A stretch of 64,000 nt of DNA from Sphagnum compactum (lineage: Eukaryota; Bryophyta; Sphagnopsida; Sphagnales), in NCBI GenBank assembly GCA_965153455.1, contig OZ234504.1, positions 7,564,001 through 7,628,000 of the forward strand, read 5' to 3'. Shown piece by piece: positions 24,743 through 34,337 of this stretch. Below the pieces are notes generated by a model. The model did no database searches and was not told the DNA's origin. It was given only the letters and a program-made list of their open reading frames with translations. The translations under genes were made by a program, and so were the position numbers. Every line of letters starts with the position of its first letter. The first letter of the stretch is position 1.

Positions 24743-26321
24743 TCATTCAGAGTTTTCTAACTCCGCTTGCTAGATGACACAAGGTTTTTCACTGTTCTTC
24801 CAAGGACTACACCAACCTTTCAGTAAAGCTTAGAATTTGGCTTACATGCATGTTAAATATTCTTGCCATGTTCTGTAGTTCAATACAATCAAAAAATGGA
24901 AGTCAAAGCTATTGTTTAAGCTTCAATATGTACAGTCCTTCTCTTGCACAATTTCATGTTTCCAGTGATTGGTAACCAAGAAGGAATTTTTTACAGGGAC
25001 AGGACCCTGCCAGGAATTGATCTAAACCTGTGAAAGACATCAATGGCCTGCATTTATTTCCTTACAATCTTTGGGTTTTCAGTTCATTTTGTAGCACCAT
25101 ACTTTCACAGCTAGTAGTAATCTGCCTGCTTTTGTGCCATCTCTTGCTGCAGTCACACCACCATGACAGATGAGTGCTTATAGACTTCATATTAGCACCC
25201 ACAACCCCGTGAATTTGATCCTTGATGACAAAAGGGCTGTTTGTTCACCACTTTTATGGAAAAGATGGAGCTGCAATACTGACTTTTCTGTAGTTTCAAA
25301 TCACAAGATGAAGTGGGCATACCTCAAATGCTGCCTTTAAATGGTCAAGCTCTTTGGTCAGATCAGTGATGGCCAAATTGTATGCCTGCATTGGCGAGGA
25401 CTGACTTGTTGTTTGAATCTGTGGACGTTGCCCCAGAATAGAATCAGTCATATTCCATGTTCAGAGACAATATGAGCAAATGGTAGAACATATGGGATGA
25501 TGAAGCTGGGCAGGGTTTTTTGCCATCAAGAAAGATAAGGAAGACCTAACCTTCACGACCATTTTGTATTGCAGGGGGTGTGGCAGTTTGTAACCAGCAA
25601 AGAGTACACTTGGATCCCGATGAAGCTGCCTGCAATTGCATCCAACCAACGTAAGCTGTCTCCAATAAGCTGTCATGAGAAAAGTAGTTTTCAAACTCTT
25701 TACGAAAAAGTTGAAAACTGCTGAAGTAAGAAAAAGACCCTTTGTGAAAGCAGCAACCACCAAAAATGTTGCCACCTACATGAAAGCATGACCATATGCC
25801 TTATCAAGACAAGCAAGAGACCCTAACCAACGGAGATGAACATGAGCCCCGGAGTCTAAACCCTAAATCGCATACCAAGAAGTTGCGAAGCGTGGGTTTG
25901 CCCTAGAACGAGAAAATTGCAAGGGAAAATTGGAAGGTGGGAAGATTCAAACATGCGAATGACATTCCCAACTGTATGGTCCTCACGCTGCACAGTGAAG
26001 GTCGCCGCGTTCATAATCTTCATGTCTCTCTCGTAAGCGACCCTGCCAATAATGCCATCAAAATCAGACGCAGAGCACCAAAATCATCATCGTCATCGCG
26101 ATGATGTCGCCTCCTTCCTGTTCAGCATTCAGGGATACTTCTAAATAGCTGAGAATAAGATAATTTTTTTTCTAGAACTAGAAAAATGGATCGAGTCTTC
26201 TGCACGTCAATCCGACCACAAAGCCAATTTCTTGTGAGAGGAAAAGGCAGCGTGCTCTAGAGACTTGCTTTTTCATGCCCTCGGGCACCACGAAGCGCTC
26301 ATATCGATCTGGAGCATTCAT
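24743..26321 (-). CDS. NRPB11: DNA-directed RNA polymerase II subunit RPB11
   Basis: The minus strand encodes a split RPB11, the small subunit that pairs with RPB3 in the Pol II assembly platform. Inferred exons are 26321-26269 ([18 protein letters not shown]), 26042-25953 ([18 protein letters not shown] then [12 protein letters not shown]), 25629-25551 ([18 protein letters not shown] then LQYKMVVK) and 25418-25323 ([18 protein letters not shown] then [14 protein letters not shown]). A short last exon is proposed at 24769-24743 (QAELENSE, stop). All phases join and the total is 114 residues, against about 116 in the family. Introns 2-4 have GT-AG ends. Intron 1 fits only as GC-AG (donor GCAAGT at 26268), because every GT option would insert or lose residues at the KKV junction. 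The first four exons are firm from their match to the RPB11 family. The last exon is the weakest part; reading through exon 4 instead gives a stop at 25295-25293. Confidence 0.9.
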
Positions 26322-26399
26322 GGTGACACGCTTGTTTCCTGATAGCGCAAATCGCTTCTTCTTCTTCTTCCTCCTCTTCTTCTTCCGCAATCGAACTCC

Positions 26400-28335
26400 G
26401 TTTTGTACGTGGCCTTGGTGAAAACCCTTCCTCTTCTTCAGAGCGGCCTAATTAGGGTTTGGCGCTCAGCGTAGAAAAATGGCCCTATGTATGTACGTAC
26501 TTTACTCTCATTTTTATACGCACAGTCTACTGGCACTACATGTTTCCATCATAGCGTATGCATGTCATCGTATGGTATAGTATTCATGTATACGGTATAG
26601 TATGTATGTATGTTTTTCACATAGTACAACCTGTATGTATTTTGTAATGTCTTCGTATAACCTTACCTAATAGTTAGCACGAGGTATCACTTTGGGCTCT
26701 CTCAATGACCCAACAAAGACAATTCCAAACTAGATTATCTGTTAATATTATCTAGTTAATATTAATTATATTAATTAGCTAATTATTATATTTTTATTGT
26801 GCAAGGACTAATATTGGGACATTTACTAAAGAATGAGAGATGATAAATTATAGTTATGCTAATTGTAATTTTTGTATTATTTTAACTATTCATATGATTC
26901 CTCACAACAATTTTTTGAATTTTTCAGTGAGGACCTAAAATTTATTAGGAGCTTTTCTTTGACCTTAGGTGAGTATGGAGATTTACACTCATAAAAAGTT
27001 ATTGTTTGTGATGGCCTAAAGGAGATGGAATACAATGCCAAAGACAAGTATCAAATGGCAAAAACAAGTTTTCGACAAAGTGAAAATCAACACAAAGCAA
27101 TCACCACATGTTTAAGTGTTAGCTTTATGATATGATAGGTGTGCCACTTGAAAGGCATAAAATTATGGTGAAACAACATCTCTTGAAGGATGACAATGAG
27201 TGGGAAAACCTTAGAAGTGAAAAAACACACAAGAAAAAATAATGTGCCTCTTTTTTACTTACACATTCCATGTTGTATAGAAAATCAATTTTTTCTCACA
27301 TACATGGGGCATTAAATTGTGAAACATCATTGAACATGTAGGTGCTTTGTTTTGTATTGAAAAAATTATATTAAAAATCACTAGACAACTTTTGGATCAT
27401 ATCCAACACCACATAGACCAAAGAAAAAAAAACCCACAATTCAAAGACATGGTCTTTTCAATCCAAATTGCTTTCAACTTTCATTTTCTTCATCTCTCCA
27501 AATACATGCATATTCCTAACCTATTGTGTGTTTCCTAAAGGGTTATGAAGGTTGGAGTCAAAAAGGTGATATAAACATTGATATATTTTTCACATCTAGC
27601 AATGCAAGAACAAAAAGGAAAGGTCAAGAGTTCTTAACAATCAATGTGCAAGTTTTTGTACACGTATTGAAATTTACAAAACCTCGAAATGTGATTGTGT
27701 TTTTCTTTCTACCAAAGGACATTTACTCATATCCACAATAGTTTTTTTTCAGTTTTGAGTACTTACAAAAACATCAACACCAACACAAAGCTTGAAAGAA
27801 AGAGGCTTCACAAATGGAAGTTTTCCATAAGTTGTAACATCTTTTTTTTCAAAACTTTGACTTTCAAGTATAGAACTATAGTTTTGTAGGAGAAAGAAAA
27901 ATAGATCATTGCTCCATATTGTCTTCCAAGCAAAAGCGACTCTTGTAAATATCCTACTAACACATTGCAACTTACATCAAAAGTTTCAACACTTTAGGTT
28001 CATTTGAATATTGCATAAAAACTTGCAATAACAAAATTATAAATGTTGCACATCATTAAGGCTACCAATGGCATGAACATTACAATCTTCTTTGCAAGAA
28101 AAGAAGTTCCCTCCCTAATGCGTTTTAGTAGCATATATACACATAATTTTGGCCCTCCAAAAAAACTTGCATTATTAATCTTATGAACCCTAGGAAAATG
28201 GACAACCCAATATCATCAACTACCCAATATCATATTTAATACTTGAGCTTTTACAAAGCATTAAAACACTAACATTAATTATGTTTTTTGAAAAAATGCA
28301 TGTAAAAAGAAAACTTAGAAAATAACCCTATCCAA
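26400..28335. other. upstream region of NRPB11 and AT-rich intergenic DNA
   Basis: The first 100 bases are the probable NRPB11 promoter and leader. From 26490 to 26640 there is a cluster of GTATGTA / TATGTATG-type short repeats. Beyond that the sequence is AT-rich without recognisable genes. Possible further transposase remains continue from the relic at 28340, but I could not read any convincing motif below that point. Confidence 0.5.
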
Positions 28336-28339
28336 ATAT

Positions 28340-28939
28340 TGAAAACTAGACTTGGGTATGGTGTTGTACACCTAGTGTCAACTATGTTTATTTAGAACCC
28401 TTGCTCTTGATTGTCTTCTTGTTTGGATGCTTATTTCATTAGAATTTGAGACGTGATTTGCATCATACTTGTGTTTGTTGTAGAAGGATTATAAGTTTTG
28501 GTAGAAGCTTTAGCAAGATTAGGTTGTTAGTCCTTATGTTCGGCTAATATGTAGTTCTTCAACTTGACAAATGTTGAGGTATAGATGTCTTCACTTGAAC
28601 TAGTACCATTAGAAGGTCCCTAATATTCCTCCCCAAAAAGGTGTTAGCCTTTTCATAGTGAATTTTGCCACTTTCATTTTTAAATTATTGCAAGCTAATT
28701 GAAAGCCCAATTTCTTGCGTAGCCAAAACCCAAGCTACCACAACCTAATCTTCCTTTGATGTTTGCACACCCCATGGCCTAAGCTTTTTCAATCTTGTTT
28801 TCCCATATAAGTGATCAGACAACGAGGTAAGAAGTATATTCCAATGCCTACTTGCCTTTTTCAATGAAGTTGTCCCATTTTCAATTGCATCAATGGCCGC
28901 TTCCAATGCTTCATTGGTCCATTTGCCTCTAGTGTTCAC
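28340..28939 (-). pseudogene. pogo/Tigger-like (CENP-B/Psq-type) transposase relic
   Basis: Reading the minus strand from 28939, an open segment of 64 residues matches a Psq-type helix-turn-helix: KWTNEALEAAIDAIENG, then SLKKASRHWNI, LTSLSDHLYGKT and a GVQTSKED end. After a stop the match continues in shifting frames: VVAWVLATQEIGLSIS (about 28730-28680), LKMKVAKFTMKRLTPF (about 28665), FYQNL and SFYNKHKYDANHVSN (about 28500), then VYNTIPKS near 28350. These follow the order of DNA-binding, CENP-B and DDE-domain N-terminal segments in pogo-superfamily transposases. At least three frameshifts and several stops show it is inactive. The catalytic part beyond 28340 is not recognisable, so the copy is truncated or too decayed. 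Confidence 0.75.
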
Positions 28940-30640
28940 ATGATTGCATCTATTAATTCTTATTTGTTTTTAAAAATTGGTTCGTCCAAAAGATGGTGAG
29001 ACTTTTTTTTTATCTTGGCTTGGTTGGTCTTCAAATGCACTTCACCTCCTACAAGGCGCATTCAACATCATGATTTAAATCCCCTTGGCCCCAACCTCCA
29101 GCATGTTGGGGGAATGTGATGTGGCCCTATAAAAGGTACATATTTGAATTTTCAATATTTTGCCCAACTTTCAAGAAAATATGAAAGGTCAAGGTATGTG
29201 TGAAATGCATGTCTCTAGCTACTGGGAAGAAATAATCAATGCACAAAATTGTTCAAAATATCCCAAATTAAATTATTGTCTATTGTTTTGGTGCAGGTGA
29301 TAGGTGTGTACAACAAATTACGATTTTTGGGAGTTGGTTGAAATCTCCCTCTCTTATGACTACTTATATTATATTTATGAACCATGAAACTTTGCATTTA
29401 GCGATAATATAGAGACTTCCTGAACTTTTGGTTGTAAAGTTAATCTATTGCAACCTTTTGAAAATGTTAATCCACCCCTAAATCCTAGTTTTTTTTTTCT
29501 TTGACAACATTAGGATTTGATATTTGATGTTCAAGCTTTTGTAGCTCTTCTTTGGCTAATCTAATGTTTAGATTTTGCTAATCTACCTATGGTGGCTCTT
29601 CTTTGGCTCTTCTAAGATGCCCTCCTTGTTATTGTTGATTTGCTAAGACTATTTGTGTTTTTGATTAACAACTTTCTACTCCTTGTATGTTGCTTAACCT
29701 TTGTTGGTCTAACCAATATGCTCTCCACAATCGAAACTCTCTCTTTCACAATTTGGAAGCTTTGACATGCTAAAAAAAATTTGCTTGTGAATTTGAAAAA
29801 ATGAATTATGTAACAAATTTGCACCGTAGCCTTGTGAATTTGAATAGGTTATTTTTTATGAGAATGGGATGTGCGTAGCATTGGGGGGAAATTGGAAGCC
29901 CATCCGCAATTAATGTGTAGGTGATGTTCCTCCATTGGATTTTTGTAAACCTTAATCCTTGTTTATGGTTAATTGTGTATTATTTAACATGACCTGCTCA
30001 CCCCATCACCAAACTTGTTTCTTTTTGTCATTTTTAATGTTTAGTCCAATTGCCTATCACCAAACTCTCATTTTCACTCCAAACTTGAGACCTATCTAAA
30101 ACTGGTCCATTTTTTTTTTTCATAATCAAACACTAAAAGTACCCCCATGTCCCCCCTTGCATAATGAAATTCAACTCATGACCCATAACCAAACTCGGCC
30201 CTTGCAAAATTAGGGTAAACTGGCCCATCACCAAACTGGCCTGGGTTTGGTTTAGATGTACTTCAATCTGTTCACACCTAGACAGCCATGATGGGGTGTT
30301 TTTTTATTCATGGTCCCGTTTCCCACTGATCAGGAGGACCATGAACTATAAGGTACGTGGAGACGAGGTGTTTATTATTCACATCTCAAACGACCTCCAC
30401 GTGGCAAGCATGTGATTTAACACCTCGCCTGAGTCCCATGATTTAGGATTTGAGCACCTCAATTATAGGTAGGTACGTAGGTACCCTATGACCGTAGAGC
30501 CCCCGCCCCTACCCCCTACGTCGTCCAGTCGTCTCTCTCCTTTTGGTGAGTCTTCCCGTATTGTCGCTGGTGTCGCGATTGCTGTCGCTTTGGATGTCGC
30601 CAGATTTCTCGTGTGCTTGCTTGCTCTGCTTCCTCCACGG
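28940..30640. other. intergenic DNA, no gene recognised
   Basis: AT-rich sequence with no readable domains up to about 30250. From about 30280 the sequence becomes more GC-rich and contains direct CACCTCG / ACGTGG repeats (30350-30430). This suggests the promoter of the downstream gene. Confidence 0.5.
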
Positions 30641-30647
30641 TGTGTCT

Positions 30648-30651
<4 letters not shown>

Positions 30652-30690
<39 letters not shown>
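30652..30690. repeat. (CT)n microsatellite in a probable 5' leader
   Basis: About 19 uninterrupted CT dinucleotides followed by a short GTGTGT. CT/GA tracts near transcription starts are common in plant promoters and leaders. A comparable (AG)n tract sits in the leader of the PP2C gene at 60139. Confidence 0.9.
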
Positions 30691-30696
<6 letters not shown>

Positions 30697-31274
30697 CACT
30701 GTCTGTCCCTGGTAGTCCGGTTGTGTGAAGCTTTGTAAGGCCGCATTAGGCGTTCTTTAGCCATTTTTTGGAGAGTTTTGGAAGTCTCTCTCTTTTGTTT
30801 TGTTTTTGTGTGTTTTTTTTTAAGGGATTTGTTTTTGTGCGAAAACTCTCGAGGGATGGAAAGTGCTCCAGACTGTTTTGCATTTGGAGCTTTGAAAGCT
30901 GAAGGGAAGGGGGACTTTCTTGCTTGCTTGCTTTCTTTACTTATAACCTCCAGGTGATTGCGATGGAGTCTGGAACTTGCAACAGCACATACATCTGTGA
31001 AGCTTTTGTGAGATTCTTGAGCTTGGATTGTGTGGAGTATTATCTGGTTTAGAGATATAGGAAACTGTGGAACAAATGCGTGCCCTTGGAACATGAGGAG
31101 GTCGGAAAGGGAGAGAGCTATCAATTTTCCAGTGATGCAGCTGAGGTATGAAATCAAACGTTGCGGTAGTGGACTCGATATCTGAGCATCTCTTATCTTG
31201 GAGGGGAAAAGGTTGATGATAACTCAAGGGAAGAGGGAGCGGAGGAGCGAGAGAAAGAACCACGGTGTTTTGTT
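30691..31274 (+). promoter_or_regulatory. probable 5' leader of the CaaX-tail gene, with an upstream ORF
   Basis: GC-richer, CT-rich sequence upstream of the start codon at 31275. It contains a 29-codon upstream frame at 30963-31052 (starts MESGTCNSTY). If the transcript starts near the CT tract, this frame would be translated first and could reduce initiation at 31275. An intron within the leader cannot be excluded. Confidence 0.4.
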
Positions 31275-34200
31275 GTGGCATTTCGTGAGGGGAGGGAAAT
31301 AGAGGAAGTCTATTCGCTGGCGTCTGACAAAGTCGCGCCCGGGGGGTGCGCCACCTTGTTGTCTTGCTCCTGTTGCTGTTGCTGCTGGAGGACAGCAGCA
31401 ACCCACGAGGAGGGTTCTCAACCCTTCAAAGTGGCCTCTGATTCAACCGTGGACGATAGGGATGCTCATATGGCCCCCTCTGCACCTGTGACACTTGCTC
31501 CTCCAACTGCTTCTCTTCCTTCAGCTGCAACAGCAGCAGCAGCAGCAGCAGCCGAGCCTCCTTTTGTCATCAACGGCCATAGTGAAGTTCCCACTGTCAA
31601 ACTCCCTGGAAAGAGTAACCTAAAGCATTCTTCTTCATCCTCCTCCTCCGCCTCCTACGCCACCAACGGGGGTTGTATTTCTAGGGCTGAAGCAGATCTT
31701 TTGTCAAATTCTGAAGCTGGAGCAGACTATCCTGGTGATGTGGTTGTTGCAGAACCTGAGAAAAGGGACTGCAAAGTGCAATGGATTGATAACTTCGGCC
31801 AAGACTTGATCCAAGTTCACGAGTTTGAACCCAGGTAACAACCACAATCCACCATGCAACTGACAAAAATGGATCTGCTCTGCTCCCTCTCTCTCTCTCT
31901 CCCCCTTTGATTGTCATGCCCTTATGAAAGGTTCCTCCTTTCAGACTTTAAAGTTTTTGCAAACTCTCTAGCTCTTGTCTCTATTTGTCCAGAATCAAAA
32001 CGTGTCCACCTTCGCAATTCCATGCTCACTACATGAAGCTCAGCTTTGCTTTCAATTCCCAATCCTTTGCTTTCTCATCCTTTGGTGACAATTGAGCTGG
32101 AAGACCGCCGTTCATTTTTTCAATTTTTTTACATTTGCTCAACGCGTTGAGAAAAATCTCTAGGGAGATGGGGTGTGCCTTGTATTTTGGAAGGTCGACG
32201 GGGGTTTAGAATCTAGAATCTGCATCTTATAGTGTTGCAATACCAACAGCCCTCATGGTGATCATCCTTGATATGAGCTGGTCTCAAATCAGAGCCCTAC
32301 TTTCTCAGTCTATGAGAGTAATGGCAACACATAATGTCTTACAACACGTGTAATTTGCATCAATTTGATGGAGATATGAGTGTGACTGCAATATAGTGGC
32401 AATCCTGAGCACTTTGGAAATCAGTGACCTGATTGTGTGTCTCTTTAAGTTGAAGCTTTTTGTGGTTTCAATCAGTAATAGAACCAGCTTTTTAAGCTTT
32501 GGTTTTCTCTTATTGTCTGAGTCCTAGTGAATATGGTTCACCTTTGAACTTTAGGTTTTTGTGGCTGAAAAATAAAGCAGAGATCAATTTGTTTGAAAAT
32601 CTTCATAGCTTCAAAGTTGCAGAGGCTTCAGATTTGATCTCTTGGCTGGATTTCTTATTAGACAATTTGTTTCTTTGTTTTGGCCAGGGTGTTTATAGAC
32701 AATGCATTGGTATCCCCATGGGTACAAATTGTGCGGTCTATTTGGCTAATTTCTATCTCTTCACCTATGAGTTTGATTTCATTAAGCGTCTCTTGAAGAG
32801 TAACACATGTCCTGTTGTGCTTCATAGTTTGTCCTTGGTTCGTAGGTTTGTGGATGATCTTTTTGTTCCAGATTTTCCAGATTTTGAGAACTCCATGTAC
32901 CTTAACCAAGACTCTTTTGGTAGCGGCATATACCAAAAAACCTCTTGCGAGTTGAATTGTACATCTAAAGGCTTCTCTTGTAATTTCTTGGATCTAACTG
33001 TGAGCCAGAGTCCTCAAGGTTTATCCTGTGACATTTTTGACAAACGCTCTCAACCAGAGTATGCAGGTATTGAAATGATTAGATTGCCACACGTTCATTC
33101 CAATATCTCAATGACTGCGAAGCTCGGGGTTATCAATAGTCAATTTTACAGGTTCTTGAGACTTTGTAGTTGTAAGAAGCTTTCTGTCTTCCAGATGGTC
33201 AGTCTTATTGTCTTTCTGAAGGCAAAAGGCTACCCTTTTAAAGTTCTTCTACAGAGAACTAGAGGGTTGGTTCTTAAAGAAAAATTCCTCTTTGGAATTT
33301 CAGCTTTTGGCATTTTCAGAATGATTTTGCTTCGGGTCTTGTAAGTGGGGAGCTTTCTGTAAGCCCACTTGTTCTTTGTCTTTCCCTGTCCTTTCCCTTT
33401 CTGTCTTTCTTTGTTTCTTTGTCTGGTCTCTGTTGTGGTGTCTGTTGCTAGCCAGTAGTATGGCTGAGTCTTCCCGTTGCTTCCGGAATTGCAGCAGAAA
33501 CTCAGTTCGCAGGATGGTGCTTGTCACCGGCCTTTACCCACTGTAGGGAGCTGATGAAGTCAGTGGGGAAGTTGTGATAGTTAAGTCACTATCATACATA
33601 CTACTGTTGATGGTACCTGAACAGGTGTGAGACTGGCACTTTTGTTCATACCGCTGTGTGCTTTTTGTTTTGTTTCTTGTCTTCCCTTGTTTGGTTCTTT
33701 CTGTGGCTTCCTGAGGAAGTGTTAGCCTTGCTGTTTCTTCTTCATCGTGAGAACGGAGATTTCTCTATTCTCATGAAAGATATTCTGATTTGGAGCTTCA
33801 TCTGGGAGTTTGAGAGTGCCTCTCTCTGAACAAGGATGTTGCTCTGCTCAATGCTTTCATCAATCACTAAATTGAAACACCAAGGGCTGGTCTTGAGTAT
33901 GTGATATGGTATATGGACTTGATATGCAGGCTAGTGGTTACACTGGCCTACACCCACTGTAAGGAGCTTATAAGTCAGTGGGTAAGGTGTGATAGATAAG
34001 TCACTATCATTCATGTTACTGTTGATGGTCCCCGAATAAGTGAAAGACTCTGACTTTTGTTGATACTGTTAGTTTTATTGTTGAAGTTCTTCCTTTCTGT
34101 GTTCTTCATCTTCCTGGTTCTTCAGTTCTTTATCTAGAAGTCTTTTTTTGAACTTTGCCCTGGTTTTCTTAATCATCAGTATGGAGATTTCTTGATTCTC

Positions 34201-34337
34201 ATCAGAGTTATTTATGAGTGGAGAAGCTCTGATTCATGTGTTCACTATGTTGTATGGTGATCAGTGATTCGGGCGATTCAGAAGACGATGATGATGACGG
34301 GGAATCATCACAGGCATGCACATGTGTGATCCAATGA
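31275..34337 (+). CDS. uncharacterised plant protein with acidic tail and CaaX-like CVIQ end, two exons
   Basis: Exon 1 is 31275-31834 and exon 2 is 34265-34337, joined across a GT-AG intron of 2430 bases. The splice splits an AGT serine codon and gives 210 residues. The conserved block is DCKVQWIDNFGQDLIQV then HEFEPSDSGDSEDDDDDGES, ending ACTCVIQ. I recognise a small uncharacterised plant family with a (V/S)QWxDxxGxxLxxVxEFEPSDS core and a CxCxI(Q/M) end. The last four residues, CVIQ, fit a CaaX prenylation signal, and the Cys two positions earlier could be acylated. Membrane anchoring is therefore plausible but inferred. The N-terminal two thirds are low complexity: a Cys run near 35-40, seven Ala and Ser runs. 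The start is uncertain; Met at 31470 is an alternative. Exon 2 is short and was found by the in-frame acidic continuation. The long intron contains a Penelope-like RT remnant. Confidence 0.75.
32499..33344 (+). mobile_element. Penelope-like reverse transcriptase fragment inside an intron
   Basis: An open frame of about 280 codons in the intron of the gene at 31275-34337, same strand, encodes an RT palm and thumb. It begins with a degraded N-terminus, then SWLDFLLDNLFLCFGQGVYR, IGIPMGTNCAVYLANFYL, YEFDFIKR, the catalytic box RRFVDDLF, CNFLDLTVS and FDKRSQPEYAGIEMIRLPH. These match in order an RT family with GIPMGTN and YEAEFI-type blocks, abundant in invertebrates and present in green plants, which I associate with Penelope-like elements. 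The first catalytic aspartate region (usually DFSTLY) is missing upstream, so the copy is 5' truncated. No GIY-YIG endonuclease is visible. The frame is surprisingly intact for a relic. The RT call is firm; the Penelope subclass is an inference. Confidence 0.75.
33509..33800 (+). repeat. hairpin-bearing repeat, copy 1, 3' of the RT fragment
   Basis: Starts near GCAGGATGGTGCTTG. It contains CCCACTG (33537-33543) pairing with CAGTGGG around a loop holding CTGATGA, then TGATAG pairing with CTATCA, then ACCTG paired with CAGGT. A CTTCCTGAGGAAG palindrome lies near 33708. The same arrangement recurs in copy 2, 416 bases downstream. Position after the RT and the tandem arrangement fit the pseudo-LTRs of Penelope-like elements. 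Confidence 0.6.
33926..34240 (+). repeat. hairpin-bearing repeat, copy 2, ending near the splice acceptor
   Basis: This is a diverged direct repeat of 33509-33800. Both hairpin stems are kept: CCCACTG at 33953-33959 with CAGTGGG, and TGATAG with CTATCA. Its downstream part, ending in a TGGAGATTTCTTGATTCTCAT stretch comparable to copy 1, reaches to within about 25 bases of the exon 2 acceptor at 34264. The element may therefore supply part of the splice acceptor context. Confidence 0.6.

Noticed and set aside
30463-30728. Overlapping small proteins on both strands around 30.5-30.7 kb
   Set aside because: Driven by the (CT)n microsatellite, which reads as Ser-Leu or Glu-Arg repeats.
33509-34240. 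Hammerhead ribozyme in the hairpin repeats
   Set aside because: CTGATGA occurs in copy 1 but sits in the loop of the CCCACTG/CAGTGGG stem. No GAAA box closes a stem II in the right place, and copy 2 has lost the heptamer. Neither strand fits the three-stem arrangement.
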